DNA of 64,000 nt from VRUE01 sp963703895 (GTDB lineage Bacteria > Actinomycetota > Thermoleophilia > Solirubrobacterales > 70-9). Positions 16,062-24,703 of the stretch are shown here, in pieces (position 1 is the first letter of the stretch; the number at the start of each line of letters is the position of its first letter). Below the pieces are notes generated by a model that saw only the letters and a list, made by a program, of their open reading frames with translations, did not search any database and was not told the origin of the DNA. Location of the stretch: contig CAVPFX010000002.1 in the NCBI GenBank assembly GCA_963703895.1, positions 1,426,001 to 1,490,000 of the forward strand, read 5' to 3'. The position numbers and the translations under genes are program-made.

Positions 16062-16343
16062 GTGGCATCACCAGAGGCGAAAAACCTCGAGGCGATCTCG
16101 AAGGCGATCGACCAGCACAACTCGAACTGCCCGTTCCCGGCGGCCGAGGTGCGGATGAACCCGTTCGAGGTCGAACGCCTCGGCTGGGATCACATCCGTG
16201 GGCTGCCAGTTGTGCCCGATGCGGAGATCGGCACCGGCCGCTTCCGCATCGTCTGCTCGCGCGATCTCGACGGTGAGGGACTGGAGGAGACCGAGGCGAT
16301 CGGCCAGGAGATCGAGACCGTGGTCCCGGTCGTCAATAACTAG
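16062..16343 (+). CDS. Small conserved-looking protein of unknown function
   Basis: A 93-residue soluble, acidic protein starting at a GTG after an AT-rich leader (TCAAATATTTT). It has two cysteines (SNCPF and RIVCSRD) and ends IETVVPVVNN. I do not recognise a family. Codon use and the fit between divergent and convergent neighbours support a real gene; its stop region overlaps the convergent ccdA end by 4 bp. An earlier in-frame ATG would overlap the SLOG gene. Confidence 0.55.
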   Translation: MASPEAKNLEAISKAIDQHNSNCPFPAAEVRMNPFEVERLGWDHIRGLPVVPDAEIGTGRFRIVCSRDLDGEGLEETEAIGQEIETVVPVVNN

Positions 16344-17101
16344 ACGCTGTTCCAGAAGTCGAGGCCGAGGCCGGAAAGCCAGCTCTGGGCGTCGGCGTTG
16401 AGCTGGGTCAGCTCGTTGGTCCAGATCAAGACGCCCATCCCGATCAGGATCACACCGCCGGTGGCGACGATTGCCTGGTAGTGGCGCTTGACCACCGTGA
16501 AGGCGCTTGTCATCCGCGAGAAGGCGATTGCGGTGAGCAGGAAGGGGATCGCCAGCCCGGCTGAGTAGACGACGAGGAGCAGCGCGCCGTGACTGGCCGA
16601 GCCCGAGAGCGAGGCGGCGGTGAGGATCGCGCCGAGGGTCGGGCCGATGCAGGGGGTCCAGGCGATCGCGAAGGCGGCGCCGGCGACGATCGGGCCACCC
16701 TTGCCGGCGCGCTCGAGCAGCGCGTCGACGTGCCACTCGCGGTTGAGGCGGGTGATGAAGAGCGAGGAGACGAAGAGGACCCCCATGGCGATGATCAGCG
16801 CCGCGGCGATCTTGCTGAGCAGCTCTTCGTGCTCCTGGAAGGCCGAGCCAAGCGCGGTCGCCGTCAGTCCCTCGGCGACGAAGATGGCGGAGAAACTGGC
16901 GACGAAGAGCAGGCTGGGGGCGAGAATGCGGCGCCAGCCGGCCGTCTCCAGTTCGGTCGCGGAGACCCCACTGACCGCCGAGAGATAGCCCGGCACCAAG
17001 GGCAGCACGCAGGGGGAGAGGAAGGAAACGACGCCGGCCGCCAGCGCGGCGAAGATGCCGACGCCCGCGGCTGGGTCGGAGCTCAGCTCGGCGAGGATCA
17101 C
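16340..17101 (-). CDS. ccdA: Cytochrome c biogenesis protein CcdA
   Basis: A 253-residue membrane thiol-disulfide transporter that passes electrons from cytoplasmic thioredoxin to extracytoplasmic thiols. The family's two conserved cysteines are visible, in SFLSPCVLPLVPGYLS and AIAWTPCIGPTLGAIL, within about six hydrophobic helices. The start is GTG. It may keep extracytoplasmic thiol proteins reduced, opposing the VKOR/DsbA-like pair at 23.5-24.7 kb. No cytochrome c assembly genes are adjacent. Confidence 0.9.
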   Translation of the reverse strand: MILAELSSDPAAGVGIFAALAAGVVSFLSPCVLPLVPGYLSAVSGVSATELETAGWRRILAPSLLFVASFSAIFVAEGLTATALGSAFQEHEELLSKIAAALIIAMGVLFVSSLFITRLNREWHVDALLERAGKGGPIVAGAAFAIAWTPCIGPTLGAILTAASLSGSASHGALLLVVYSAGLAIPFLLTAIAFSRMTSAFTVVKRHYQAIVATGGVILIGMGVLIWTNELTQLNADAQSWLSGLGLDFWNSV

Positions 17102-17189
17102 GGCCCTTCAGGGTACTTGGCCAGGTATTTGGCAAGCGCTCGCGCGGCGTGCCCGCACTCCCGCCGCGACCCCGGCGAGACTGCCGGGG

Positions 17190-18269
17190 GTGGAACTGTT
17201 TGATGCCAGCGGGGCGCGGCGTACCTTGCGCGCCTCATCGCTCTTTTCGATCGGGCCCAGCGAGCCTGGGCCGGCCCTGCGACGCGGTTTCCTCGTCGCG
17301 ATCCCGGTTGGGCTGGCGCTCATCCTCGAGCTCGGCCTCTCGAGCCCGACGAAGGGCGCGATCGCGACCGGCGCCCTGCTCGCCGGTTTCCCCGCGATGG
17401 ATGCCCCGGCGCTACCGCGGGCGGCCTGGCAGGCAACGGCCGCGCCGCTGATCGGGATCGCCGCTGTTCTCGGTGTTCTAACCGGCTCCAGCCCGTTCCT
17501 CGCCGTCGCCGCGATGGGAGTCGTGGGAGCGGCTGCGGGCTACTGCTTTGCCGTTTCCCTGCGTTTCGCGATCTTCGGCCTCTCGGTGGCGCTCTCGCTG
17601 TTGATCTGCCAGGACCTGCCGCTCGACCTCGGCGACGCGCTGCCAGCCCTCGCGCTCGCCACCGCCGGCGGCCTCCTACAGGCGCTCTTCTCGCTCTGTA
17701 TCTGGGTTGCGGGCGATCGCCAGGAGGAGGGAGGGGAGAGCGGTTGGGACTGGCCAGCGGCGCGGCTAGCACTGCGGGAAAACCTCACCCTCCGTTCGGC
17801 CAGCTCTCGCCACGCGCTGCGCTTCGGCATCGCCCTTGCCATTGGAGTCGCGCTCTACTGGGCCATCGACGTGCACGAACACGGCTTCTGGATCCCGCTG
17901 ACGATCCTCTTCGTCCTCCGCCCGGAGAAAGAGGAAACCTTCCGTCGCCTGGCCCTGCGCGCGATCGGCACCGTGCTCGGGCTGCTCGTCGCCACGGCCC
18001 TGGCCGAGTGGCTGCGCGGCGACGAGCTCGCGATCGCCGTCTGCTTGACGATCGCGACCGGCTTCGCCTACGGCCTGCTGACGGTCCAGTACGCGCTCTT
18101 CACCGCCGCGATCACGACTTACGCCGTGCTGCTCGCCGACTCGATTGGCGAGACGGCACTCCAAGCGGCCGGCCAGCGGGCGCTCGGCACCGCCTTCGGC
18201 ATCGCCATCGCCGGCGCGGCATTCCTGCTCTGGCCCAACCGGGAAGGCGCACGAGCCCCCACGAGCTAG
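17190..18269 (+). CDS. FUSC-family membrane protein (aromatic acid exporter-like)
   Basis: A 359-residue membrane protein with two sets of hydrophobic helices separated by a polar cytoplasmic stretch near residues 190-220 (GDRQEEGGESGW). The second half contains HEHGFWIPLTILFVLRPEKEETFRR, typical of the FUSC/YccS-like superfamily of efflux proteins. The GTG at 17190 is chosen because longer starts would overlap the divergent ccdA start. The stop overlaps the convergent secreted-protein gene by 4 bp. The substrate is unknown. Confidence 0.75.
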   Translation: MELFDASGARRTLRASSLFSIGPSEPGPALRRGFLVAIPVGLALILELGLSSPTKGAIATGALLAGFPAMDAPALPRAAWQATAAPLIGIAAVLGVLTGSSPFLAVAAMGVVGAAAGYCFAVSLRFAIFGLSVALSLLICQDLPLDLGDALPALALATAGGLLQALFSLCIWVAGDRQEEGGESGWDWPAARLALRENLTLRSASSRHALRFGIALAIGVALYWAIDVHEHGFWIPLTILFVLRPEKEETFRRLALRAIGTVLGLLVATALAEWLRGDELAIAVCLTIATGFAYGLLTVQYALFTAAITTYAVLLADSIGETALQAAGQRALGTAFGIAIAGAAFLLWPNREGARAPTS

Positions 18270-18901
18270 CCGACGGTCAGCGCCTCTCCTTCGTGTGGCC
18301 CGGTCGCTTCGGTCGTGAAGGTCGCGTTCCAGTCGATCGAGCCACCCAGCGTCGAGAGTTTCGTCGCCGTCGCGGCAAAGCTCGCCGGGCTGAAGGCGAA
18401 GGTTTCGGTGGGGTTGTCGTAGAGGCCGCCGGCGGAGCCTTTGATCGTCGCGGAGGTCCCGTTGAGAACGCATTCAGCGCCGCCGTAGAGCACGCTGATT
18501 TTGATTCCTTCGACGACGAGATAGTTGCCGCCGCCTTTGCCGACCACAAGTTTCGCCGGCCAGGGCAGCGCTTCGGCTGCGATCGCGTCCACCGTGCAGG
18601 GGCTGGTCGCCGTGCAGGTCGTGAAGGCAAGGGCTTTGAACGTTGCGCTGCCTTTGCCGGAGCTGTCGGAGATCGTCATTTCGTAGTGGGTTTTTTTGCA
18701 CACGGTGCTCAGGCCGGGGATCGTGAAGCTGCCGAGGACCGCGTCGCCGACGACCGTTTCCGTTTCGCCTTTTTTGGGGCCCAGTTCGACCCCTTCGAAG
18801 AGCCAGGCCGGGCTGGCGCCGGCGGTGCTGACCGGGGCGGCTCCGATGCTCAGGGCAAGGAGAGCGAATAGCAGGGGAATGACCGTCGCCCGGCGTCTCA
18901 T
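18266..18901 (-). CDS. Small secreted protein of unknown function
   Basis: A 211-residue protein with a signal peptide (RRRATVIPLLFALLALSIGAAPVSTAGA). The mature part is small and beta-rich, with paired cysteines (STVCKKTHY, FTTCTATSPCTV, GAECVLNG). The pattern of a Gly/Lys-rich strand, F..C, spaced Cys and a later Cys resembles the secreted protein at 33010-33789, suggesting a family expanded in this organism. The function is unknown. The ATG start and hydrophobic core are clear. Confidence 0.7.
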   Translation of the reverse strand: MRRRATVIPLLFALLALSIGAAPVSTAGASPAWLFEGVELGPKKGETETVVGDAVLGSFTIPGLSTVCKKTHYEMTISDSSGKGSATFKALAFTTCTATSPCTVDAIAAEALPWPAKLVVGKGGGNYLVVEGIKISVLYGGAECVLNGTSATIKGSAGGLYDNPTETFAFSPASFAATATKLSTLGGSIDWNATFTTEATGPHEGEALTVG

Positions 18902-18990
18902 CGCTGCATTATCGCCGCGCAGCCCGATCAGTCAAGTTTGCCTGTGTATTTACTCGCGGCCCGGCCCGCTCATGCAAGCGGTAGATTTAC

Positions 18991-19004
18991 TGGCTGACCA
19001 GCCA
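18991..19004 (+). promoter_or_regulatory. Candidate repressor operator upstream of the thiolase gene
   Basis: TGGCTGACCAGCCA has perfect 6-bp inverted arms around a two-base centre. It lies 38 bp before the TTG start at 19043, where a repressor could block initiation. Many actinobacterial lipid-degradation genes are controlled by TetR-family repressors, but I cannot match this site to a known one. Chance occurrence is possible. Confidence 0.35.
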
Positions 19005-19042
19005 AACCGCGGCAGGCGCTCGCGGCGACACAGGAGCAGACT

Positions 19043-20236
19043 TTGAGCAACCGCACGTTCGTGATCGGGGTCGGGATGACCAAGTTCGAGAAGCCCGGCA
19101 CCAAGGAGGGCGACTACCCGGACTGGGCCAAGGAGGCGGGGGAGAAGGCGCTCGCCGATGCCGGCATTCCTTATGAGGACGTGCAGCAGGCCTACGCCGG
19201 CTACTGCTACGGCGACTCGACCTACGGCCAGCGGGCGCTCTACCAGCTGGGCCTCACCGGGATCCCGGTGGTCAATGTCAACAACAACTGCTCGACCGGC
19301 TCCTCGGCGCTGTTCTTGGCTCGCCAAGCGGTCAAGGGCGGCCTCGTCGATTGCGCGATGGCGCTGGGCTTCGAGAAGATGGAGCCGGGCAGCCTCGGGG
19401 TCAAGTACACCGACCGCACCAACGCGCTCGACAAGCACGCGATGCGGATGTTCGAGATCCGCGACCCCGAGCAGTCGCCGCCGGCGCCGCAGATGTTCGG
19501 CAACGCCGGCCGCGACCACATGCAGAAGTACGGCTCCAACCCCGACCACTACGCCTGGATCGGCTGGAAGAACCACAAGCACTCGGTCAACAACCCCTAC
19601 GCCCAGTTCCAGGACGAGTACAGCCTCGAGGACATCAAGGGGGCGCGGATGATCCACGACCCGCTGACCAAGCTGCAGTGCTCGCCGACCTCTGACGGCT
19701 CGGCCTGCGCGATAGTCGCCTCCGAGCGCTACGTCGAAGAGCACGGCCTCGGCGACCGGGCGATCGAGATCGCCGGCCAGTCGATGGTCACCGACCTCAG
19801 CTCGACCTTCGCCGAGGACACCGACTGCATGAAGATCGTCGGCTCCGACATGTCGAAGCAGGCCGCGGATGAGGCCTACGCCGAGGCCGGCGTCGCCGCC
19901 GCTGAAGTCGACGTTTGCGAGCTGCACGACTGCTTCAGCGCCAACGAGCTCATCACTTATGAAGCGCTGGGTTTCGCCGCCGAGGGCGAGGGCCACAAGC
20001 TGGTCGAGGAAGAAGCGACCACCTTCGGCGGCGAGGTCGTCGTCAACCCCTCGGGAGGGCTGATCTCCAAGGGCCACCCGCTGGGCGCAACCGGGTTGGC
20101 GCAGTGCTCGGAACTGACCTGGCAGTTGCGCGGCGAAGCGGACAAGCGCCAGGTCGAGGGCGCCAAGCTGGCCCTGCAGCACAACATCGGCCTCGGCGGC
20201 GCCGCCGTGGTCACCGTCTACAAGCCGGCGGCCTAA
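19043..20236 (+). CDS. Thiolase, SCP-x/acetyl-CoA acetyltransferase type
   Basis: A 397-residue thiolase-fold enzyme of the lipid-transfer-protein-associated (SCP-x) group. It shows VNNNCSTGSSALFLARQAV around the nucleophilic Cys, CELHDCFSANELITYEALG, and GLISKGHPLGATGLAQC near the end. Members cleave 3-ketoacyl-CoA of branched or steroid side chains, or run retro-aldol steps. The TTG start follows a CAGGAG site. An SDR dehydrogenase gene follows 25 bp later, so they probably form a beta-oxidation-like unit. Confidence 0.88.
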   Translation: MSNRTFVIGVGMTKFEKPGTKEGDYPDWAKEAGEKALADAGIPYEDVQQAYAGYCYGDSTYGQRALYQLGLTGIPVVNVNNNCSTGSSALFLARQAVKGGLVDCAMALGFEKMEPGSLGVKYTDRTNALDKHAMRMFEIRDPEQSPPAPQMFGNAGRDHMQKYGSNPDHYAWIGWKNHKHSVNNPYAQFQDEYSLEDIKGARMIHDPLTKLQCSPTSDGSACAIVASERYVEEHGLGDRAIEIAGQSMVTDLSSTFAEDTDCMKIVGSDMSKQAADEAYAEAGVAAAEVDVCELHDCFSANELITYEALGFAAEGEGHKLVEEEATTFGGEVVVNPSGGLISKGHPLGATGLAQCSELTWQLRGEADKRQVEGAKLALQHNIGLGGAAVVTVYKPAA

Positions 20237-20261
20237 CGGGCCGTCGGAGGAGGAGGTCCCG

Positions 20262-21149
20262 ATGGCGAAGGAGCGGCAGTCCCTCAGCGGCAAGGTCGTG
20301 GCGATCACCGGCGGTGCGCGGGGGATCGGCAAGGCAACGGCTACGGCGCTGGTCCGCAAGGGCTGCCGCGTCGCCATTGGCGATCTAGATCTCGACCTGG
20401 CCGAGAAGACCGCCGGGGAGCTTGGCGGGGGGACCGTGGCCCTGCCGCTCGACGTCACCGATCGCAGCTCCTTTGCCGCCTTCCTCGATGCGGCCGAGCG
20501 CGAGCTGGGACCGCTCGACGTGGTCGTCAACAACGCCGGGATCATGCCGGTGACGCCTTTCGCCGAGGAGTCGGATGACTCGCTCAAGCGCCAGCTCGAC
20601 ATCAACGTCTACGGCGTGATCGTCGGCATGCAGCTGGCGATCAAGCGCTTCCAGCCGCGCGGTCACGGTCACATCGTCAACCTCGCCTCACAGGCCGGCA
20701 AGGGTGGCTTCCCCGGAATCGCCACCTACTCCGGCACCAAGCACGCCGTCGTCGGGATCAGCGAGGCCGCCCGCGCCGAGCTGCGCGGCAGCGGTGTTGA
20801 GATCGCCTGCGTGATGCCCACCGTGGTCAACACCGAGCTGACCGCCGGCGTCGGCCAACGGCTGATTCGTCCGGTTGAGGCAGAGGATGTTGCCAACGAG
20901 ATCGTCGACGCGCTCGAAGTTCCGCGCTTCGACGTCTGGGTACCGCGCGTCAACGGTGCCTTCTTCAAGATCGTCTCCAACCTGCCGCGCGGCATGCGCG
21001 AGGGCTTGGGCCGACTGATGAAAGTCGACAAGCTGATGACCGAAGTCGACCACGGCGCCCGCCACGCCTACGAGGAGCGGGCCGCGGCCAGTGAGCCCGG
21101 CACCACTCCTGAGCCGGAGATCGCGCCGGCTCAGCGCGACGCCGCCTGA
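20262..21149 (+). CDS. Short-chain dehydrogenase/reductase
   Basis: A 295-residue NAD(P)-dependent oxidoreductase. It shows the cofactor motif TGGARGIG (residues about 16-23), NNAG, and the catalytic YSGTKHA (Tyr...Lys). The ATG follows a strong GGAGGAGG site. A charged tail beyond about residue 250 extends it past the usual SDR length. Its place after the thiolase suggests oxidation or reduction of a hydroxyacyl or steroid-like substrate; specificity cannot be read from sequence. Confidence 0.88.
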   Translation: MAKERQSLSGKVVAITGGARGIGKATATALVRKGCRVAIGDLDLDLAEKTAGELGGGTVALPLDVTDRSSFAAFLDAAERELGPLDVVVNNAGIMPVTPFAEESDDSLKRQLDINVYGVIVGMQLAIKRFQPRGHGHIVNLASQAGKGGFPGIATYSGTKHAVVGISEAARAELRGSGVEIACVMPTVVNTELTAGVGQRLIRPVEAEDVANEIVDALEVPRFDVWVPRVNGAFFKIVSNLPRGMREGLGRLMKVDKLMTEVDHGARHAYEERAAASEPGTTPEPEIAPAQRDAA

Positions 21150-21181
21150 GCTCGAGCCGCGATTCCACCGTACGTCTGACC

Positions 21182-21817
21182 ATGGGCACGCTCTACGACG
21201 CGACCTGGGGCAGGGCTTTCGCTGCCCTCTATGACCGCGGCCTGAAGGCAACCGAGGAGGGTGGACTGCGGCAGATGCGGCGCGAGCTGCTGAGCCAGGC
21301 GGGCGGGAGGACGATCGACCTGGGCGCCGGCACCGGGGTCAACCTCGACCTCTTTCCCGATGCGGTCAGCGAGCTGGTCATGGCCGAGCCCGACCCTCAC
21401 ATGCTCAAGCAGCTTCGAGCAAAAGCCGCGGGCAGGGGAGGGGTCGAGATCGTGGGGGCCTCCGCGCAGGAGCTTCCCTTCGCCGACGACAGCTTCGACA
21501 CCGCCGTCTTCACCCTGGTCCTCTGCACGGTCCCGGACCCTGACACGGCGCTGCGCGAGGCAGCGCGGGTGCTCAGGCCGGGCGGCAAGCTGCTCTTCAT
21601 CGAGCACGTGCGCGCCGGCGAGGCGGGCCTAGCCGGGTGGCAGGATCGCCTGGAGAAACCCTGGCGCTTCCTCGCCGACGGCTGTCACTGCAACCGCGAC
21701 ACCGTGGCGACGATCGAGGCCTCGCCGCTGAGGCTCGAGAAGGTCGAGCAGGCACAGCTGCCAAAGGCACCGCCGATCGTGCGGCCGCTGGTCTCCGGCA
21801 GCGCCGTCGCCGCTTAG
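21182..21817 (+). CDS. Class I SAM-dependent methyltransferase
   Basis: A 211-residue methyltransferase of the UbiE-like type. Motif I is IDLGAGTGVNLDLFP, the acidic end of strand 2 is MAEPDP, and motif post-III is ARVLRPGGKLLFIEHVRA. The histidine/cysteine stretch GCHCNRDT is common in small actinobacterial members. It lies 32 bp after the SDR gene and is convergent with the membrane-protein gene at 21814 (4-bp overlap). The substrate is unknown. Confidence 0.85.
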   Translation: MGTLYDATWGRAFAALYDRGLKATEEGGLRQMRRELLSQAGGRTIDLGAGTGVNLDLFPDAVSELVMAEPDPHMLKQLRAKAAGRGGVEIVGASAQELPFADDSFDTAVFTLVLCTVPDPDTALREAARVLRPGGKLLFIEHVRAGEAGLAGWQDRLEKPWRFLADGCHCNRDTVATIEASPLRLEKVEQAQLPKAPPIVRPLVSGSAVAA

Positions 21818-22278
21818 GGGAGCTCAGCGCCCGACGAAGGCGCTTTGGCGGGCTCCGGCTCGCTGAAGCGATTCGCCAGCAGCGGCTGGGCGATCAGCGT
21901 GCCGGCCAGCACGACGAGCGAGACGATGACGAAGGCGAGGCCGAGGTCGTCGAGCGAGTTGGCATGTCCCGCCAGGCGGTGCTGGACGCCGAGCAAGGCA
22001 ACGGCGATCGCCAGCAGGTCGGCGATCCCGGCGCCGACGATGAAGCCCAGCCATTCTTCGAGCTCTTCGCCTTTGCCCATGCGTGGCACGAGCCAGGTCA
22101 CCTCGACCACGTAGGCCGGCAGGAGAACAGCGCCGATCAGGGCAAGGCTCTGCAGCAGATCGGGCGAGGCCGGCGGAACCGCGCCGAGGAAGAAAGCGGC
22201 GCCGATGCTCGCTATCGCCACCGAGAAAAGTGCCAGCAGCACGCCCTTGGTGAGCGGTTCGTAGACGGGGAGATGCAT
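21814..22278 (-). CDS. Four-TM membrane protein of unknown function
   Basis: A 154-residue integral membrane protein with four predicted helices: VLLALFSVAIASIGAAFFLG, LIGAVLLPAYVVEVTWLV, FIVGAGIADLLAIAVALLG and AFVIVSLVVLAGTLIAQPLL. The ends are short and polar, and the C-terminus is rich in Pro/Glu. I do not recognise a named family. The ATG start is clear. The gene is transcribed in the same direction as the 22.3-32.9 kb cluster but separated from it by 70 bp. Confidence 0.6.
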   Translation of the reverse strand: MHLPVYEPLTKGVLLALFSVAIASIGAAFFLGAVPPASPDLLQSLALIGAVLLPAYVVEVTWLVPRMGKGEELEEWLGFIVGAGIADLLAIAVALLGVQHRLAGHANSLDDLGLAFVIVSLVVLAGTLIAQPLLANRFSEPEPAKAPSSGAELP

Positions 22279-22348
22279 GCGGCCGGCAGTCTATGAGGGG
22301 AAGCGGAGCCCTGCCAAATCGAACTAACGCACGATAATGGTGGTTATG

Positions 22349-23461
22349 TCAACTTGGCTCGGTTTGTCCCTGGCAGTGCTTGGCCTGCCTGGCCCGGTGC
22401 CCCGCCTGGCGCTTGAGCTTGTGAGAGCGACTCAGCAGGCGGTTTCCCCGGCCTCGCTGGGCTTTCGAGCTCGCTTGGCGCACGAGCAGAACGCCGCGTG
22501 AGTGCAACTTGACCGCTCGCCGCCGCAGCAAACGGGCTGAGCGGGCGTAACTGCTGCACGTCTTGCCGTGCTTCTTCTTGACTGTTTCCGTGGCTTTGCC
22601 GCTGGGATCGGTTCCGGTCGTAAACGAGAAACGCTGTTCGAACAGCTGCGCGCCCTCCATCGACCACCTGACGACGGCCTGGTAGCCGCTTAGCGGCTTC
22701 AGCGGTTGCACCGGGATCAGGAAGGCCGAAGGCTGCGGCATGAAGCCACCGATGTCGGCATTGGTCGAGTCGATTACGCGCAGATCGACCGGGCTGGCGC
22801 TGTTGGTGAGGGTCGCGCTCGCGGTCACGTCGGGGGCGTCGCTCGGCTCGACGCCGGCGAGATAGGCCAGCAGGTAGCGGCCGGTGGCCGTGCCTTCCGG
22901 CAGGCCGACGAAATCGCCGGGAATCGCTGGCGACTCCGATGCGTACTCGGTCGGCACGACTCCGGAGACGCCATTGCCGGGGTAGCTGTAAGCGCTGAGC
23001 GTTGCCGGGCTCGGGCGGTGATAGCCCGGCCAAGTCGTCAGGCAGTTGTGGTCGTTCGATTCGGCGGCTCCGGTTTCACTCATCTGCGGTGCCAACATCT
23101 GCAGCAGGTGAATCGGGGCGTCCTCCCAGGGGTTGCCGGTGTCCCAGCCCCGGCCGTAAGCAATCACGCTGTGACGTCCGGCCCAATCCCCTTCGACGCT
23201 GTAGTACGGGCTACTGGGGTTCTCTTCATGGCCGAACTCACCGGCGGTCTGCGCCTCGTAGTAGTTGTGCTTGGCGCAGGCCGCCGACCAGTCTGACTTC
23301 TCCACCAGGCCGCCGGGAATGCCGTTGGCTTCACGCTGCAGGCTGAGCAAGCGGACGATTTCGGCGCTGCTGACGTCAGCGAGCGCGATCGGCGCGCTCG
23401 CCAGCAGCCCCGCCGCGAGCACGGCGAGCAGCGCAGCGCAGCGACGCACCCCCGCCCCCAT
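22349..23461 (-). CDS. Secreted CAP-domain-like protein with basic C-terminal tail
   Basis: A 370-residue exported protein. A signal peptide (ALLAVLAAGLLASAPIALA) precedes a CAP/SCP-like domain; LSLQREANGIPGGL, KHNYYEAQ and GEFGHEENP give the helix and His/Glu pattern of that fold. An Ig-like segment follows about residue 230. The last ~80 residues are very rich in Arg and Lys. It is the last gene of a tight same-strand cluster, 5 bp after the DsbA-like gene. The CAP assignment is moderate; the tail may bind cell-wall polyanions. Confidence 0.65.
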   Translation of the reverse strand: MGAGVRRCAALLAVLAAGLLASAPIALADVSSAEIVRLLSLQREANGIPGGLVEKSDWSAACAKHNYYEAQTAGEFGHEENPSSPYYSVEGDWAGRHSVIAYGRGWDTGNPWEDAPIHLLQMLAPQMSETGAAESNDHNCLTTWPGYHRPSPATLSAYSYPGNGVSGVVPTEYASESPAIPGDFVGLPEGTATGRYLLAYLAGVEPSDAPDVTASATLTNSASPVDLRVIDSTNADIGGFMPQPSAFLIPVQPLKPLSGYQAVVRWSMEGAQLFEQRFSFTTGTDPSGKATETVKKKHGKTCSSYARSARLLRRRAVKLHSRGVLLVRQASSKAQRGRGNRLLSRSHKLKRQAGHRARQAKHCQGQTEPS

Positions 23462-23466
23462 CGATT

Positions 23467-24240
23467 TCAGCCCGTTGCCTCTTCCACTGCCGATTCAAGG
23501 CTACCTGCCGAGCCCGGCGTACCGAGGGTCTCGATACCGGCGGATACGCCAGGGCCTTCAACCGCGAACGAGGGGGTTCCGGTGAAGCCAAGGCGCTGCG
23601 CTTCGGCCGTCGTGCGGGCTACCTCGCCGAGCACGCGCTGGCTCTTGCGATCGCGGTTCCACTTGGCGAGGTCCCTGACGCCGGCGGCCCTGGCGATCGC
23701 GGTGAGGAACTCGTCGTCCGCGTAACCCGAGTCCTCGGTGCCCTGGTTTCGGTAGAAGAGCTCGACGTAGTTCCAGCCACGGCCCTGTTCGCCGGCAGCG
23801 ATCGCGGCCGCGCCAGCGGGCGTCGATTGCGGCCCGATGATCGTGTAGTTGCGGAAGTCGAGCTTCGCTTCGCCGCTCTGCACCTGGTTTTCGATCACCT
23901 GCGGCAGCACCTCTTCGGCGTACCCCTTGCAGACCGGGCACTGCAGGTCGCCGAACTCGAGCAGGGTGACCTTGGCGCCCGGATCGCCCAGCACCATGCC
24001 CTTCTGGGGAATGCCGGCAAGCTCCTGGTCGACCAGCTTGGCGTCGGCGATGTTGCCGCTGTCGCCACCGCCACTCTGGCCTTGGCTGATGACGATCAGC
24101 ACCGCAACCACGACCAGGGCCAGAAACGCGGCGGCGCTGGCGAGCTTGATCAGGCGCTGACGGCTCTCCGTGGCGCCGGCCTGTTGCTCTTCGCGCAGGC
24201 GCTCTTCGCGGCGTTGCTCGCGGTCGCGACGCCCGCTCAT
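23467..24240 (-). CDS. Membrane-anchored DsbA-like thiol oxidoreductase
   Basis: A 257-residue protein. A basic cytoplasmic N-terminus (residues 1-30) is followed by one transmembrane helix (about 33-52) and an outer thioredoxin-fold domain. The active site is C101-P-V-C104 in LLEFGDLQCPVCKGYAEE, and GFTGTPSFAVEG supplies the cis-Pro loop. It probably oxidises exported proteins. The ATG overlaps the VKOR stop (ATGA), a functional pairing because VKOR recharges DsbA. The longer in-frame start upstream would overlap VKOR. Confidence 0.85.
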   Translation of the reverse strand: MSGRRDREQRREERLREEQQAGATESRQRLIKLASAAAFLALVVVAVLIVISQGQSGGGDSGNIADAKLVDQELAGIPQKGMVLGDPGAKVTLLEFGDLQCPVCKGYAEEVLPQVIENQVQSGEAKLDFRNYTIIGPQSTPAGAAAIAAGEQGRGWNYVELFYRNQGTEDSGYADDEFLTAIARAAGVRDLAKWNRDRKSQRVLGEVARTTAEAQRLGFTGTPSFAVEGPGVSAGIETLGTPGSAGSLESAVEEATG

Positions 24241-24668
24241 GGCTTGGTTCCCACGTAGGTCAACATCCGGGTCGCATTGGTAACAAAGAGCAGCGTCATC
24301 AGGACCGCGCTCGCCACGCACCACTGGCAGATCGCGTCGATCGTGAAGAGCTCGAGGTAGGTCAAGTAGAGGCTGTAGCCAAAGCCGATCAGCGAGAAGA
24401 GGAAGCCGGCCATGCGGGGCCCGTCGCCCCTCAACAGGGCCGAGGCGAGCAGGGCGACGTAGCCAGCGATGCCGAAGATCGCGATGTTGACTCCGGCCAG
24501 GTGCGAGTAGGCGCTTTCGGCGACCGTCTGGCAGCCGTGCCCGCCGGCCACGCAGACCGGCGAGCCGCCGCCGGAGTCGGCGATCGCGATGTACGTCGCC
24601 ACGCCGATGCCAAAAGTGGCTAGAAAGGTCGCAACCCCCCGCAGCGTTCCCTCCGCCGGTGCCTTCAT
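24237..24668 (-). CDS. Vitamin K epoxide reductase (VKOR) family protein
   Basis: A 143-residue quinone-linked membrane oxidase that reoxidises DsbA-like proteins. It has several helices, a loop cysteine pair in SPVCVAGGHGCQTV, and the CxxC site CQWC near the end of helix 4 (IDAICQWCVASAVLM). I prefer the ATG at 24668; a GTG nine bases upstream is possible. It is translationally coupled to the DsbA-like gene, and 35 bp separate it from the hydrolase gene upstream. Confidence 0.9.
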   Translation of the reverse strand: MKAPAEGTLRGVATFLATFGIGVATYIAIADSGGGSPVCVAGGHGCQTVAESAYSHLAGVNIAIFGIAGYVALLASALLRGDGPRMAGFLFSLIGFGYSLYLTYLELFTIDAICQWCVASAVLMTLLFVTNATRMLTYVGTKP

Positions 24669-24703
24669 GGCGGGCACGCTATTGGACGGACCTTAGGAAA
24701 AGA

